The notes beneath the pieces were generated by a model. The model saw only the letters and a program-made list of their open reading frames with translations. It was not told the DNA's origin and did not search any database. The position numbers and the translations under genes are program-made. DNA of 64,000 bases. Source: Tubiluchus corallicola (Eukaryota; Priapulida; Priapulimorpha; Priapulimorphida; Tubiluchidae). Shown here one piece after another: positions 39,077-50,500 of the stretch. The stretch is taken from NCBI GenBank assembly GCA_030141605.1, contig JAQGDQ010000335.1, forward strand, positions 62,001-126,000, in the 5' to 3' direction. How positions within the stretch are numbered: position 1 is the stretch's first letter; every line of letters begins with the position of its first letter.

Positions 39077-41576
39077 TCATGACCAGGCCTATTCAAAAGC
39101 AAATCTTCAACTCTGAAAGAAAGAAAAGTAATTAAAATAAAGAAATTAAGTACCACTTTGATTTACAAGATAATACAAGTTAAATTATTAAATAACTTTA
39201 TGACTTGAGTCAGGATAAAGACCACTATTTTTCTAAATATACAAAATAGTTTTTCTATATGAAGCCTAAACAGAAACAAAAGTCTTTCATGTAACGAAAC
39301 TAGATGATGGAAATGTGCATGACCCTTTAGAATAAAAGACAAAAATGCACTTATTCAAATTCAAACACTAAGTTGTCTACTCGATAAGTCTGTTAATGAA
39401 ATCCTGTGATTATTTAAAAATAGCAAAAACTGTTACGAATGGTGGCTTATAAACTAGGCCCCACTCTTTAAATATACGGGAATAATGCTGAAAAAGAGAA
39501 GCGCTAAATTTTTAAATACAGATTTAAAACAAGGTGGATTTTTGTAAAAAAAATGTCTATGCTTCATAATCACAAATATAATTCTGTGCAAATAAAATAA
39601 AAAATGAAGAAGCTGGTATGTGAAGTAGGTTAATGAATGCAAACATGCAGCTTATATCAACACCATATTACATATTCATATAAAAAGTTGTTAAATGAGT
39701 CGAAGTTGAATTAGGCCAACCCAGGTTGCAGGGTAGATATATAAATTACAATTTCTAGAACAATTTTATACTTTTTTTATCATATCACATATGATAAGTT
39801 ATTATAGAACATAGAACGTTTATTTTCCCCAATATAATTTTACAACAAAAGCTTTAGTTAAATATTGTAATCATGGACCTAGTCTCCTGCCCTTTCATAT
39901 AGCTAGATAGGTATAATAAAAATAAGTGGTAGTGCAGCAGATAACAAAATCAAATAAGAAAAAAAAAATAGTATAAATTGTCAAAAAAACTAAAGACAAA
40001 TAATAATAGAATAAAGTTAAATACATAAATCTATGCAAAAGAACATAATTTTGGGGACAACAAGAGGTTTGTAAACAACATAATAAACCAAAATCGTTAA
40101 GTATGAAGTAAAACATTGAATCAAACGAAAAACAAAACAAATGAGTAACTCATTAATTGCAACAAAATAATAAAGGTAAGTCAAACTGCAGTCAAACTAA
40201 CTCAGTAATAATTACAGGACTCGATAAGAAACAATGAAAGAGACAACAAAATCTACATATAAAAAATAATTATATCCATATCTATATGGCACTGGTTTGG
40301 GTAAAAAGAAAAGTATATAATGAGTAGTACTCGCCAAATATTTTTGTTAACATTTTGCTAACACTGCTTTACAGCTTACTTTGCTTGACTGCTAACACTT
40401 TTTTTTATGAATTACTTATTTAAAGTATATTCGAAATAAAATGATGTTAGTAATAATAGCAAGGGACAACAAGTTTATTATTTAATACAATTTTTTTAAG
40501 ATGGGGGAATTTTATGAATGAAAGTAGATTATTCAGTAATTATGATTATTAATTACGAGCAGTAGTTACAAACGGGAGAATCTGAATAAGATTAGTGGGT
40601 AAATTTAAAAACTGAGAGCATGGGAAAAATAAGCGCGAACAAAGAGAATGTCATGTAGAACAATACAAGAATGAAAAATAAGTATGAAAAAGAGAAACAA
40701 TTATTTAGATGAAAAAACTAGCTACCTTGCTTATTTATCTTCCAATTATGCACTATAACCATTTAATATTACAATTATAGGCAAAGCTGTCAGGCCTAAC
40801 TACTTTAAGTAGTATTTTCAAATTAAACTTTATTTAAAAAATTCTTTGCGTTTGTAAAATATCATGTAATTACAAAAACTGAATACTTTCACTGTAATTA
40901 CAAAATACTGAAAACTGCTCGGTATAGCAAATTCGTGAATGAACTTTGATACACAATCCTCCGTAGCTTATGATTGAAACTAATAGTAATAAAAGACTAG
41001 TCAATAATTTCACTTTGAAGATGCAATACCTCTTAAATAAATTATACATTGTATATATTTGTAAAACTTGTTCTGTTGATTGTAATGCTTTACCATTTTC
41101 ATCACAGGTATGCGCCGGTTGCTAATAAACAATTTCTTTCAAACTCCGGTCGTTGGTTTTGCAGTAACCTTAGCTTGAGATGCGTAATTCACCAATATTA
41201 AAAAAACTCGCACTGATGATAAAAATGTAGTTCTATAAAAAAGAAAACACATAAAAGCAAATGTAACATCAGATATTTTTTCTGGTTTTGGTGAACCAGT
41301 AGTTTAGAAAAAAGTAGCAGTTTCTACTTTCTAGAGGAAAAAATAAATAAGAAATTTAATTTGAATAAAGTTTCCACTAGGTAATAAACCCTAGGAAATT
41401 CAACTTCACTACTTTCTCACTGAGTCACCTGTTCAGTTCAACAGGACTTGGTGTTAATTGTTAAAATGTGAAAATTTAAGAATAATGAAATTGGTGATTT
41501 AAAACTACACATATTTAGCACATCAATAATTAATCCTATGAAAACTGTTGTGATATTATTTACCATATCGTAAAAT
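39077..41576. promoter_or_regulatory. Divergent intergenic region between DYNC2H1 and SLC12A9
   Basis: 2.5 kb without a convincing reading frame. The two genes point away from each other, so both promoters must lie here or overlap. The region is AT-rich. The part from about 41100 to 41200 is locally richer in CG-containing words and is the best guess for a core promoter, which is inference. I saw no convincing TATA box. A possible 5'UTR splice acceptor for DYNC2H1 is at 39113-39114. Confidence 0.45.
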
Positions 41577-44500
41577 ATGGGTCAAACTGGGGATTCGTCT
41601 CCTCCTGCAAGCGTGAATAGTGAAATTGGGGTACTAACAGCTGGTAAAACCCCGCAGACACAAAATGACAAGACTCCGTTGTTACAAGCCAAGCTGCTGC
41701 GTTCTTTAAGTGGAGTAGATGAGACCCTTAAGTCTTCAAGCAGAACTCTGACTACATTTAGTGGTGTGTTTTGCCCCGTGGTGCTGTCTATGTTTAGCGT
41801 TCTTTTGTTTTTACGTATCGGTAAGAAATTTCATCACAAATTTTAAACGAATTGTGCTTGTACAATTGAAAACCATCACTGCATGCACAGGATAATGTGT
41901 ACTCATTGTTACTGCACACCACTTAGAAAGCACAAAATTTTGCTTTATTTAATACACTATTAACGTCTTACTTTTTGCATTCTCTGTTACTGCGCATTGC
42001 ATTATTTGCTCGTGAACATAGCAAAAATTGGTGCAAGTAAATTTGGTACTGGCAAACTTTGGTACAAATAATTTTTACCGGCAAGTTTGCTAATGGCCAA
42101 ATTTGGTACTCGTAAAGAATTTTTGGTATGTGGACATATTGGTACAGTTAAATTTGGTGCTATGGTACTTTGATACTTTGGTACTATGATATTTAGGTAC
42201 AAAGAATTTTTAGTACTGGGAAAATCTATTATAAGGAGTAGGAAAATATGGTACCAGGCATGTTTAGTACTAACAAGGTGTTTTACAAAGAAATTTTGAT
42301 AATACTACTTAAGAAAATGATGGTACCTGGAACATTTAGTACCATCAAAGTTTGGTACCTGGAAAACTTGGTACTAAACAGGAAAAAAGCATTTCTGTGT
42401 CTAATCCCAAAATAATTGCAACAATAACAGTAACGAAAGGACAAATATAACAATGACGACAGCAATGAGTTCGAATGTAACAGAGACAATAGCAATTATG
42501 ATGATTAGGACAACAAGAAGACCAAGCAAGAAACAAACATACAACAACGACAGCAATGACAACAATTGCAAAAAATGACAAAAGTAACAATGATGACAGC
42601 AGTGATGATGGTGATGATGACGATCACAACAAAAAGGAGTGAGAAAGAAACATTAATAACAATGATGACAGTGAATGAAATAACAAACAACAGACAGACA
42701 AACAGACAAGTGAATAATATGAAGTTATATGTTTTTTCAAGTAGGTTATTGAGAAGATTTCTCTATATCAAATTTTCCTAGTGCCAAACTTTTCCAGTGG
42801 TAAACTTTCCTAACACCAAACTTATTCCATACCATTTTTACTAGTATCAAAATGCTCGATGACAAGGCTTTGCCAGTAGTGCCACATTTGCCTTATATCC
42901 AATTTTTCCAGTGCTCAAATTTTCCGAGTACCAAAGCTCCCTCATACTATCAGAAACTTGTTGTTGTTAGCCCAGACTAGATGGCAGTTATATTTTTAAA
43001 CTACCCCTATTTGCACTGGCAAATAATAGCTTTTTTATTTGTTAATTCTCTAAAAAGTCATTTTGTTTTAGGTTTTGTTGTTGGTCAAGCTGGTATCTTG
43101 GAATCTGGTCTTTTGTTTGTGTTGTCATATTGTATACTTGGTCTCACAATTCTTTCCATTTGTGCCATTTCAACGAATGGTGCTATTGAAGGCGGTGGCT
43201 GCTACTGTATCCTTGGAATTTTCTTTAAAATTTTTGCTTAATGCATTTTACATTTTATTGTGGATTTGTCTGAAAAGAATATTGTAAAGGAAAATACATA
43301 TGGTGTTTGCCATCAGTTTTTAAAATTATTGCAATAGACGGCAAAAGGATTGAAAGAAGAGAAGATGAATATAGATTTAGCTGGAGCCAAGTTATAATGT
43401 AGTGTTTTAATCTATCATTTGCAAAGTACTAGTTTGGGATTCTTTTGCAGTTTAATTTAAGCGGAAACGAATATTGGTGGCATGCTACAGTGTTGAAGAG
43501 GGCGTAGTGTTTAGGTAATAAAAATGTCCTAAAAAGTTTACAAACATAACAAGAAATTTTCATTGTTCCAAAAATTCCTTAACGCTCAGCAGTTATGATA
43601 AGTCGAGCTCTGGGACCGGAGTTTGGGGGAAGTATAGGTACACTGTTCTTTTTTGCTAACATTTTCAGCAGTGCGTTATACACTACAGGATGTGTGGAAG
43701 GATTGGTAGACAATTTTGGTCCTGGAGGTAATATGTCTTGTTTATTTCTTTTTATCAGTTGTTTTGTTTGTTTTTTGAAGCTTAATTAGCCAAATCATAT
43801 TGTTTGTGGCATTACTTAAACAAATTTTGGTGAAATTGAATATATATTTTTTGGCATTTTATTAACTAGTTAATGCAAGAAGTTATTGCTATTTGCTGTT
43901 GTTAAATTACAAGCATCGTTTTTACTAACTAAACTAAATTCAAGGAATAATGATTGTACGAGCAGAATAACTGTGGGCTGTGATTAATTTTAGAATTGAA
44001 TAAAACTGACAGCTGTGTTTGGTCATCTACATGTTCTAAACATTCTGAAATATATTTAGTCTGATCTAATGATGGAATGTATTGAAATTATATCATTAAA
44101 AACGAATTTTGCAAGAAAGCTGTTGCAAAATGCTAACGCAGTATTACATTTAAAACTTGTTATTTCATATTTCACTTTCTGTACCATGGTTAGGCAATGG
44201 AAATAGCAATGTGTGTTTGATTTAATTTATTTAGTGCATACATTTTTCGTAATTTGCCTTTATTTACTGAACATTTATGTAATGGATGAAAACATCTATT
44301 ACTGTGACATTCCAACTGAACTAATTCTTTTGATAAGATGATATCCACCTAAGTGTAGTATTTATTTTTAAAACAGTAATACTGCCATAATTGTAACTGG
44401 AATAATTTCAATAAAATTTTATAATGAGCTCAAACAAAGAGTAACTGTGGATGCATTGGTCACCTTTTCTAAGAAAAGTTAGTGTATAATTACACAGTTG

Positions 44501-47500
44501 CTGTAATATCACTGTGTTACATTGCTCACTATTATTTGTATCTTGGTTAAATTTTTTTCAACAAGTTTGGTTAAGTGTGGCATTGCTTTATAGTCTTTTT
44601 TCCCATTTAAGCTAAGTATTATGTGGGCACCAAATACAGTGAATAATCTTGCAGCTGTTAGCTGTTACTGAATTAATTCAAAGTTTCCTCTGTAAACATA
44701 TACTTTCAGAATGTATAATTTATTATACATGTATGCATAACACGCAAGTGCCATACCAGCTTTGCACATTTGACCTGAGTAAAAATTAGTGTGTAGAGCA
44801 CAACGTGCTAATAAAACTCCCTACAGAGTAGATTTTGTTACTTATGATTTGAACGGCATATTTCTGTACACAAAAATTGTAATAACTTTGCATATTATGA
44901 CTGATGTGAGTGGTGTAATTTGCCATATGACTCTTTCATGCTTAAAAATGTTCTGAATCATTATAATGAATTACAAGGACCTGATCTTATAAGCTTATTG
45001 TTGCTCATTAATTGTAATTAGCAGTTTGTTTGTTTACCAGAGCATTGTCATATAATTAATTCTGCCATTCTTGTAATGTAACTAGCAGGCAGTGACATAT
45101 CACACAGTAAAGATGGAGTGATGCTAGATGTTGTTATTAACTCATTCGCAAGTAATAAAGGTGATAAAACTGGTGTGCTTTATTCACATTTTGGTGTTTG
45201 TGTACAGGGAAAATTTTATCAGCTTGTCCTGTAACTAATCACATGCTGCTATTTTACTTTTTTGCAGTCATGGGTGAGTGGTTTCCCAAATTTAAAATTA
45301 CAGCCAGTCTCTTATTTTTGAAGGGTGCCTAGTGCAGCTTGGATTAGCCTACATGCTGCATCAAATTAATCAGCGAGAGTGGCTTTGGGCTTATATACAT
45401 TGCACTGATTTTAAAGTCATTAAGTTTTTGGTTGTGTCACATTTATCCTTGAACCCTGTGGTGTTGGCAGCATGGAATACATGGAGAATGCCAGTGCATT
45501 AGTTATATTTTGCACATTTTCAGGAATTTGGTGCATATGATAATATGATCACTTATGGCTACAAAAAATTTCGTTTTAAGATCCATTAATTTTATTTGGG
45601 ACTAAAGATGCTTCATTGATATTTAAATTATTGAAAGTAACTTGTTGTACTGTTGTATTGTATGTTAACTGAAATTCAAGTTAAAAGCTTTTATATTTTA
45701 ATTGTATAGTTTGGTTAAGACTTCTATTGGATTTTATTGTTGGTAGTTTAAAACTTTGCTAGGAACAAGTATGAATTTAAAAATGCTCACATTTAACCTA
45801 CTTAATGACTAACAAGTTTATTTTCAACTACTGTAGGGTATTCTGGAGAAAATGCTGGACTTCCAGTCGGACGGTGGTGGTCATTTCTATATGGCTCAGT
45901 CATTGCTTTGCTCAACTGTATCATATGTTTGATCGGTGCTCGTTTGTTTGCTCGTATGTCTGTCGGGATTTTAGTCATTGTTGGAATCTCTGCTGCATCC
46001 GTTATCATCAGCATCTTTGTCAACAATGAAGATATTGAGGTGAGAAAAAATTGACATTCTATGGCTTTTCTAAATTGTGAAGCTAGTTGTAGTTATATAA
46101 CATTTTTTATCATTTAATTAGTTAATTTATAGTAATACTTATTAGTTTGCCAGTATTTGCATTGAAGGTAATTTAGTTTTTGAACCGAGTTTAGGTGAGC
46201 ATGATATATAAATTTAAACATTTGTTATTGATGTCCTAGCTTGATTGAGTTGTTATTGGGCTTCCAATAGCAAGATCGTAACAACAACAGGGTTTTTGTC
46301 ATGAGAAGTGATACTTCACTAGTATCACCATTATAATGTATTGTTTCTACGTGCTGAATTTATTGATATCAATTTGCTACTAATTCTCTAAAATTTCATT
46401 TGAATTTTCTTCGTGTACTAGCATTGACCAAATCTCTGTTCTAGGTGGCCATACCAAGAAGTAACTTATTGGTCTACTATAATGAAACTGTGGCTGAGTA
46501 CGGGCCAACAATTAATGGCACCTACACTGGGCTCAGCAGTGAATCTCTTCAGTCAAATCTCTGGTGTAAGTACCGACTGGTGTCCTTTCGCTGTAAAATT
46601 AGGTTAGCTTGTCAGTTTAAGCTTATTTTGCTCTTATTTCTCTGTTGTTCTGTTAACAATACTCTTATATCAACACTTTGATATATGAATAAAAGCTAAA
46701 ACTTAGTTTGTACCCATGCAAGTTAAAAATATGTATATATAAAAAATTCATATCATAATCTCTCTGAAATGCTCCACTAAATTATTGAGAAAACAATATA
46801 AATTATTTTATTATCCCTTATGCTTTTGTACAAAAAGCATGTTGGAAGTTCGTCATATAATGAATGTTGTTTTGTCTGTATTTGTATTAGTGAAGCCTTG
46901 AGAAGTTGCTGCTGCATTAAATATGTTAATGCCAAAAAATCTCGTAGTGACCTACATTAACTTTATTTGTAATAATACTTACTACTATTATTCTGATAAG
47001 TGTAGAAATTTGTCATTTCAGCCAATTACACAAAAGATTATACAACGATGAAGCAGTTAGATTTTGCTACAGTGTTTGCTGTCTTGTTTAGCGGTGTTAC
47101 TGGCATTATGGCTGGTGCAAACATGTCAGGTAAGTAATGTTATAACATTGCTCAACTATGTTAAGATGAAAGAGCTGTCTAAATAATGAAAATGTCATAG
47201 TAAATATTCTGCATCACTAACTAGTTTAATTTGAATGTTTTGTGCAACGCAGGCGGTAGCCAGAACTTAAGCGAAAGTGTGAAACCATCATTTTCATGCA
47301 CTTTTAGTTCTTTCTTGTGAAAGTTGTAAATGCATTGGGAAGAGAAATTAACCATGTAATGTGGCAAACTATATCACTGAACCTGTCCCAAGAATAGAAC
47401 CCAAGTGATCGGTCCTATTACGTGTTGTTGTTGTCGTCACCTTCTTTGTTATTGTGGACATAGCTGCTCATAGCTTCTATCTTGTTGAACGTTCCTCGGG

Positions 47501-50500
47501 AACGAATCGAAGCTATCTGCTTAACAGCCTATTTCTTGTTTGTCACTTTGCTTAGTTGAAGTTATAGGCAGCTTGGTTTGGTTTTCTGGAAGGATTAATA
47601 TCTTGCACTGGGATAGGGGGTCATCCAAAATATGTAAAAATTTGATTTTTGCCACTATTTGGTTGTCTCAGCAACAATTATGCACCTTATCAATTATGAC
47701 TATTTCATTTAATGAGATATTTTTGTTGACAATGTGTTGGCCATTGTTAGGTCATGCTTTATCATCTTCAGTCATTTTATTTTGAGCTAATTATTGTATG
47801 AGTCTAAAATTAAAGCCTTTGTTTTAAGCTCAGTTGTCCTGTTGGGGTTTGCGTGTAGTATGTTTAGCTCTCTTGTGGTATACAATTGATAGACTGATAG
47901 TGTGCATATGTATTAATGTAGTAACTTGTTCAAAAATTTTGCAGAAACAATTAAAAACAAGGCTAGGCATCAAATTCCAATGTTCCATTTTGTACTAATC
48001 TTGCAAAATTTATATTGTTCAGTAATGTAATATACATTGTGATGTACATGTCACCATTATTATTATGACATTTAATTTGCTGTACTTTCTAAAAAGTTAT
48101 TTAGCTCCTAGCAACCTTTTAATATTATTAGCTGCTGCAGCAGTCTATAATTAAGTAATTACCATATATAAATAATAATTAAGCATAGTGAAACAAAGTT
48201 AACAAATTAAGAAAATGTTTAATTGTATAAGACCTTTAGCACATTCAACAGCAATATTGTTATCAAATGTAGATTACTTGGTTAAACAATTCCACTCATT
48301 CTTCCTTGGGTTTATTACTCTTTAACGATGTTTCCTTAGAGTACATTTGCCACATTTTTAGTCCATCTAGTGTATTAGGTATATGTTAGCTTCAACATTT
48401 AACTAACGAATGTTTTTCCATTATAATAATTTTTGCAGGTGACTTGAAAGATCCCAGTAAGTCTATCCCACGCGGCACAATATCTGCGGCTATTTTCACA
48501 TTTTTAACCTACAACATTATGTCACTTCTAGTCGCTGCTTCTTCAGAAAAGTAAGTGCATATAATCTGTATTTACACTGAATGTAGGCAGGAGCGTATTA
48601 ACTGCGTAGGCTAAAGTCTAGGACACCAAAGTTTGAGGGCATCACATTTTAGAATCTCTTATTCTCCTCTGAAAATGTGTATACCATTGGTGAGCAAACT
48701 GCGGCCCGCCTAGAGATCTTGTGCGGCCTGCGAAGAGGTTTGTCAACCTAACGAAAATGCGGCCCGGGTGATGAATGGAGTTGCAAGTATAAGGAAAATA
48801 TTTCCAGTTGAAGTCCGTGCCACGATAGTGGAGATGGATTTTTCCAGTAGATCGGATGGCATTAACCCTTACAAGACGGTTGTCACTTAATGTCACTGTC
48901 GGACATGACGAAATTTAACATTGCTCACTTTGAACACAAAAACTGTCACGGAAGCTGCCATTGAAACGCTCAAATGTACAAGAAATGCGACAAGTAATCT
49001 GGTTGGCTGGTAGGAAGAACCATGCTGGTAGACTTCTATTATTGGGCCGGTTGATCGGCTCCAGTCGTCTTCTTGATCATAGCAGGTAGTTCATTTTGAC
49101 CTGGTTATTTTACAAAATAAATTATAAATAAAATTGTAAAATAACCAAGTCAAAATGATCTATCTACTATGTCCAAGAAGGCGACTGGGCCGATTAAATT
49201 GTAAGTAGCAAGCAAGCTGAAAAAGTGTAGTCGCCTCTGATATAGGTGGATTCCCAGATTTTAGTTTCTGCTTAGGCTCAGTAGTACACACCTCAATCAG
49301 TGGCTGTTTCATCGTTTCATCAAGTGTAATGTTCTTATAAATCAGAAACATAGATAAGAAAAAGAAGAATATTGAAATAGAACCTTGAGTGTTTCAAGAC
49401 AGATTAAAACTGCGCTGTACTGCACAGACTGTGTGATACGAAGTACTAACATGCATTGTAATAATGTTACCACTATCTGACGTGAAAGTTGAAATCTATG
49501 GTTTTTTAATGTAAATTTTAATAACTTCTTAAATAGTTTTCTTGAATGTAGTAGTAATGATGTGCGAAGATCGAATGCAAAAAATCGTTATTAAGTCCTC
49601 CTGTTCTTGGCTCATTGACCAAACTGTATGCGGCCCACAGAAACTGCGGGAAATTTTAATATGGCCCGGCTAGCCAGATAACTTGCACACCCTTGGTGTA
49701 TACATTCATATTCATGTAAAGGGCACATTTTATAATACACCACAGGTAGTTAATGAACTTTTCTTTATAAGTGCCACATATAGGCGCCAGGTGCGCAGTT
49801 TTCTTGAATATAAGCACTATACAAGTACTTGTAATTATTAGTGATGTAATTAATAACAAGTAATTATTTAATACTTTAATTACATAAACAACCATAATTC
49901 ACAATAGAGATGACGGGACAGAACTTTCAGCCTAGGGCGTCGTAAAGTCTTGATACGCCCCTGAATGTAGGTTAATATATAATAAAGTAGTTGAACATGT
50001 TATTATTTGTATTAGAACTGTGAATCCTTTTAACCTTGTTCAACTTTCACCCAGTGAATTTATATGTTTTCTAGTATGCATTCTATGTTAATTTTATAAA
50101 ACTATCATGCTACAAAAATAATTAATACTCTCTACACTTAGGAAGGCCATTTGTACAAGTGTGATTATTGTTAAATATATAAATGAAGTCATTTGGTTTT
50201 TTTTTATGAACTTTGGGTTTCATGAACTTTGGGTTTTTTGTGGCATATTTATTTTTGCTCTTAATTTCCCCGGTGCTCTTAATTTGCTCTTAATGTGCAC
50301 TGGTGGTATGCTTCAAATGAATTTTGTTTCAAGCCTGGAAATTTGCATGGAATTGCTGCCTTGTCTAATTAAGCCTTTTTTGAAAATCTGCCATCTCAGA
50401 GTATGTTAATTTATAATCTAAGCCATTCAGAAAATAGTGTGAACAACATACTTTTGTTTGCAAATTTTCTTGTAAATGCCTAAATTTGTGAAAACAGTAG

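Larger units (their letters stand above)
48588..49963. mobile_element. hAT-like non-autonomous element (outer)
   Basis: Perfect 8-bp direct duplications AATGTAGG flank it (48580-48587 and 49964-49971). The ends are CAGGAGCGTATTAA and, reversed, CAGGGGCGTATCAA. An 8-bp target duplication and CAGG-type ends are hAT hallmarks. It carries a second hAT-like element inside it, and without that insert is about 357 bp long. It lies in SLC12A9 intron 7. Confidence 0.85.

Noticed and set aside
41110-41170. RFX X-box for ciliary control of DYNC2H1
   Set aside because: Only half sites (AGCAAC on the minus strand, AGTAAC on the plus strand) were seen; neither has a matching second half at the right spacing.
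42283-42690. Cys/Val-rich minus-strand frames in SLC12A9 intron 1
   Set aside because: They translate the low-complexity centre of the foldback-like structure and overlap each other in several frames.
48642-48896. 84-codon minus-strand frame over the hAT ends
   Set aside because: Spans the border between the outer and inner elements, so it cannot be an ancestral gene, and it matches no transposase I recognise.
50161-50409. Possible third TM8-like exon copy (a GIF...ALN...ALNLL run)
   Set aside because: Only a few hydrophobic residues align, the WPPFVTIG block is missing and there is no fitting donor; chance similarity in AT-rich DNA is more likely, though a decayed copy is possible.
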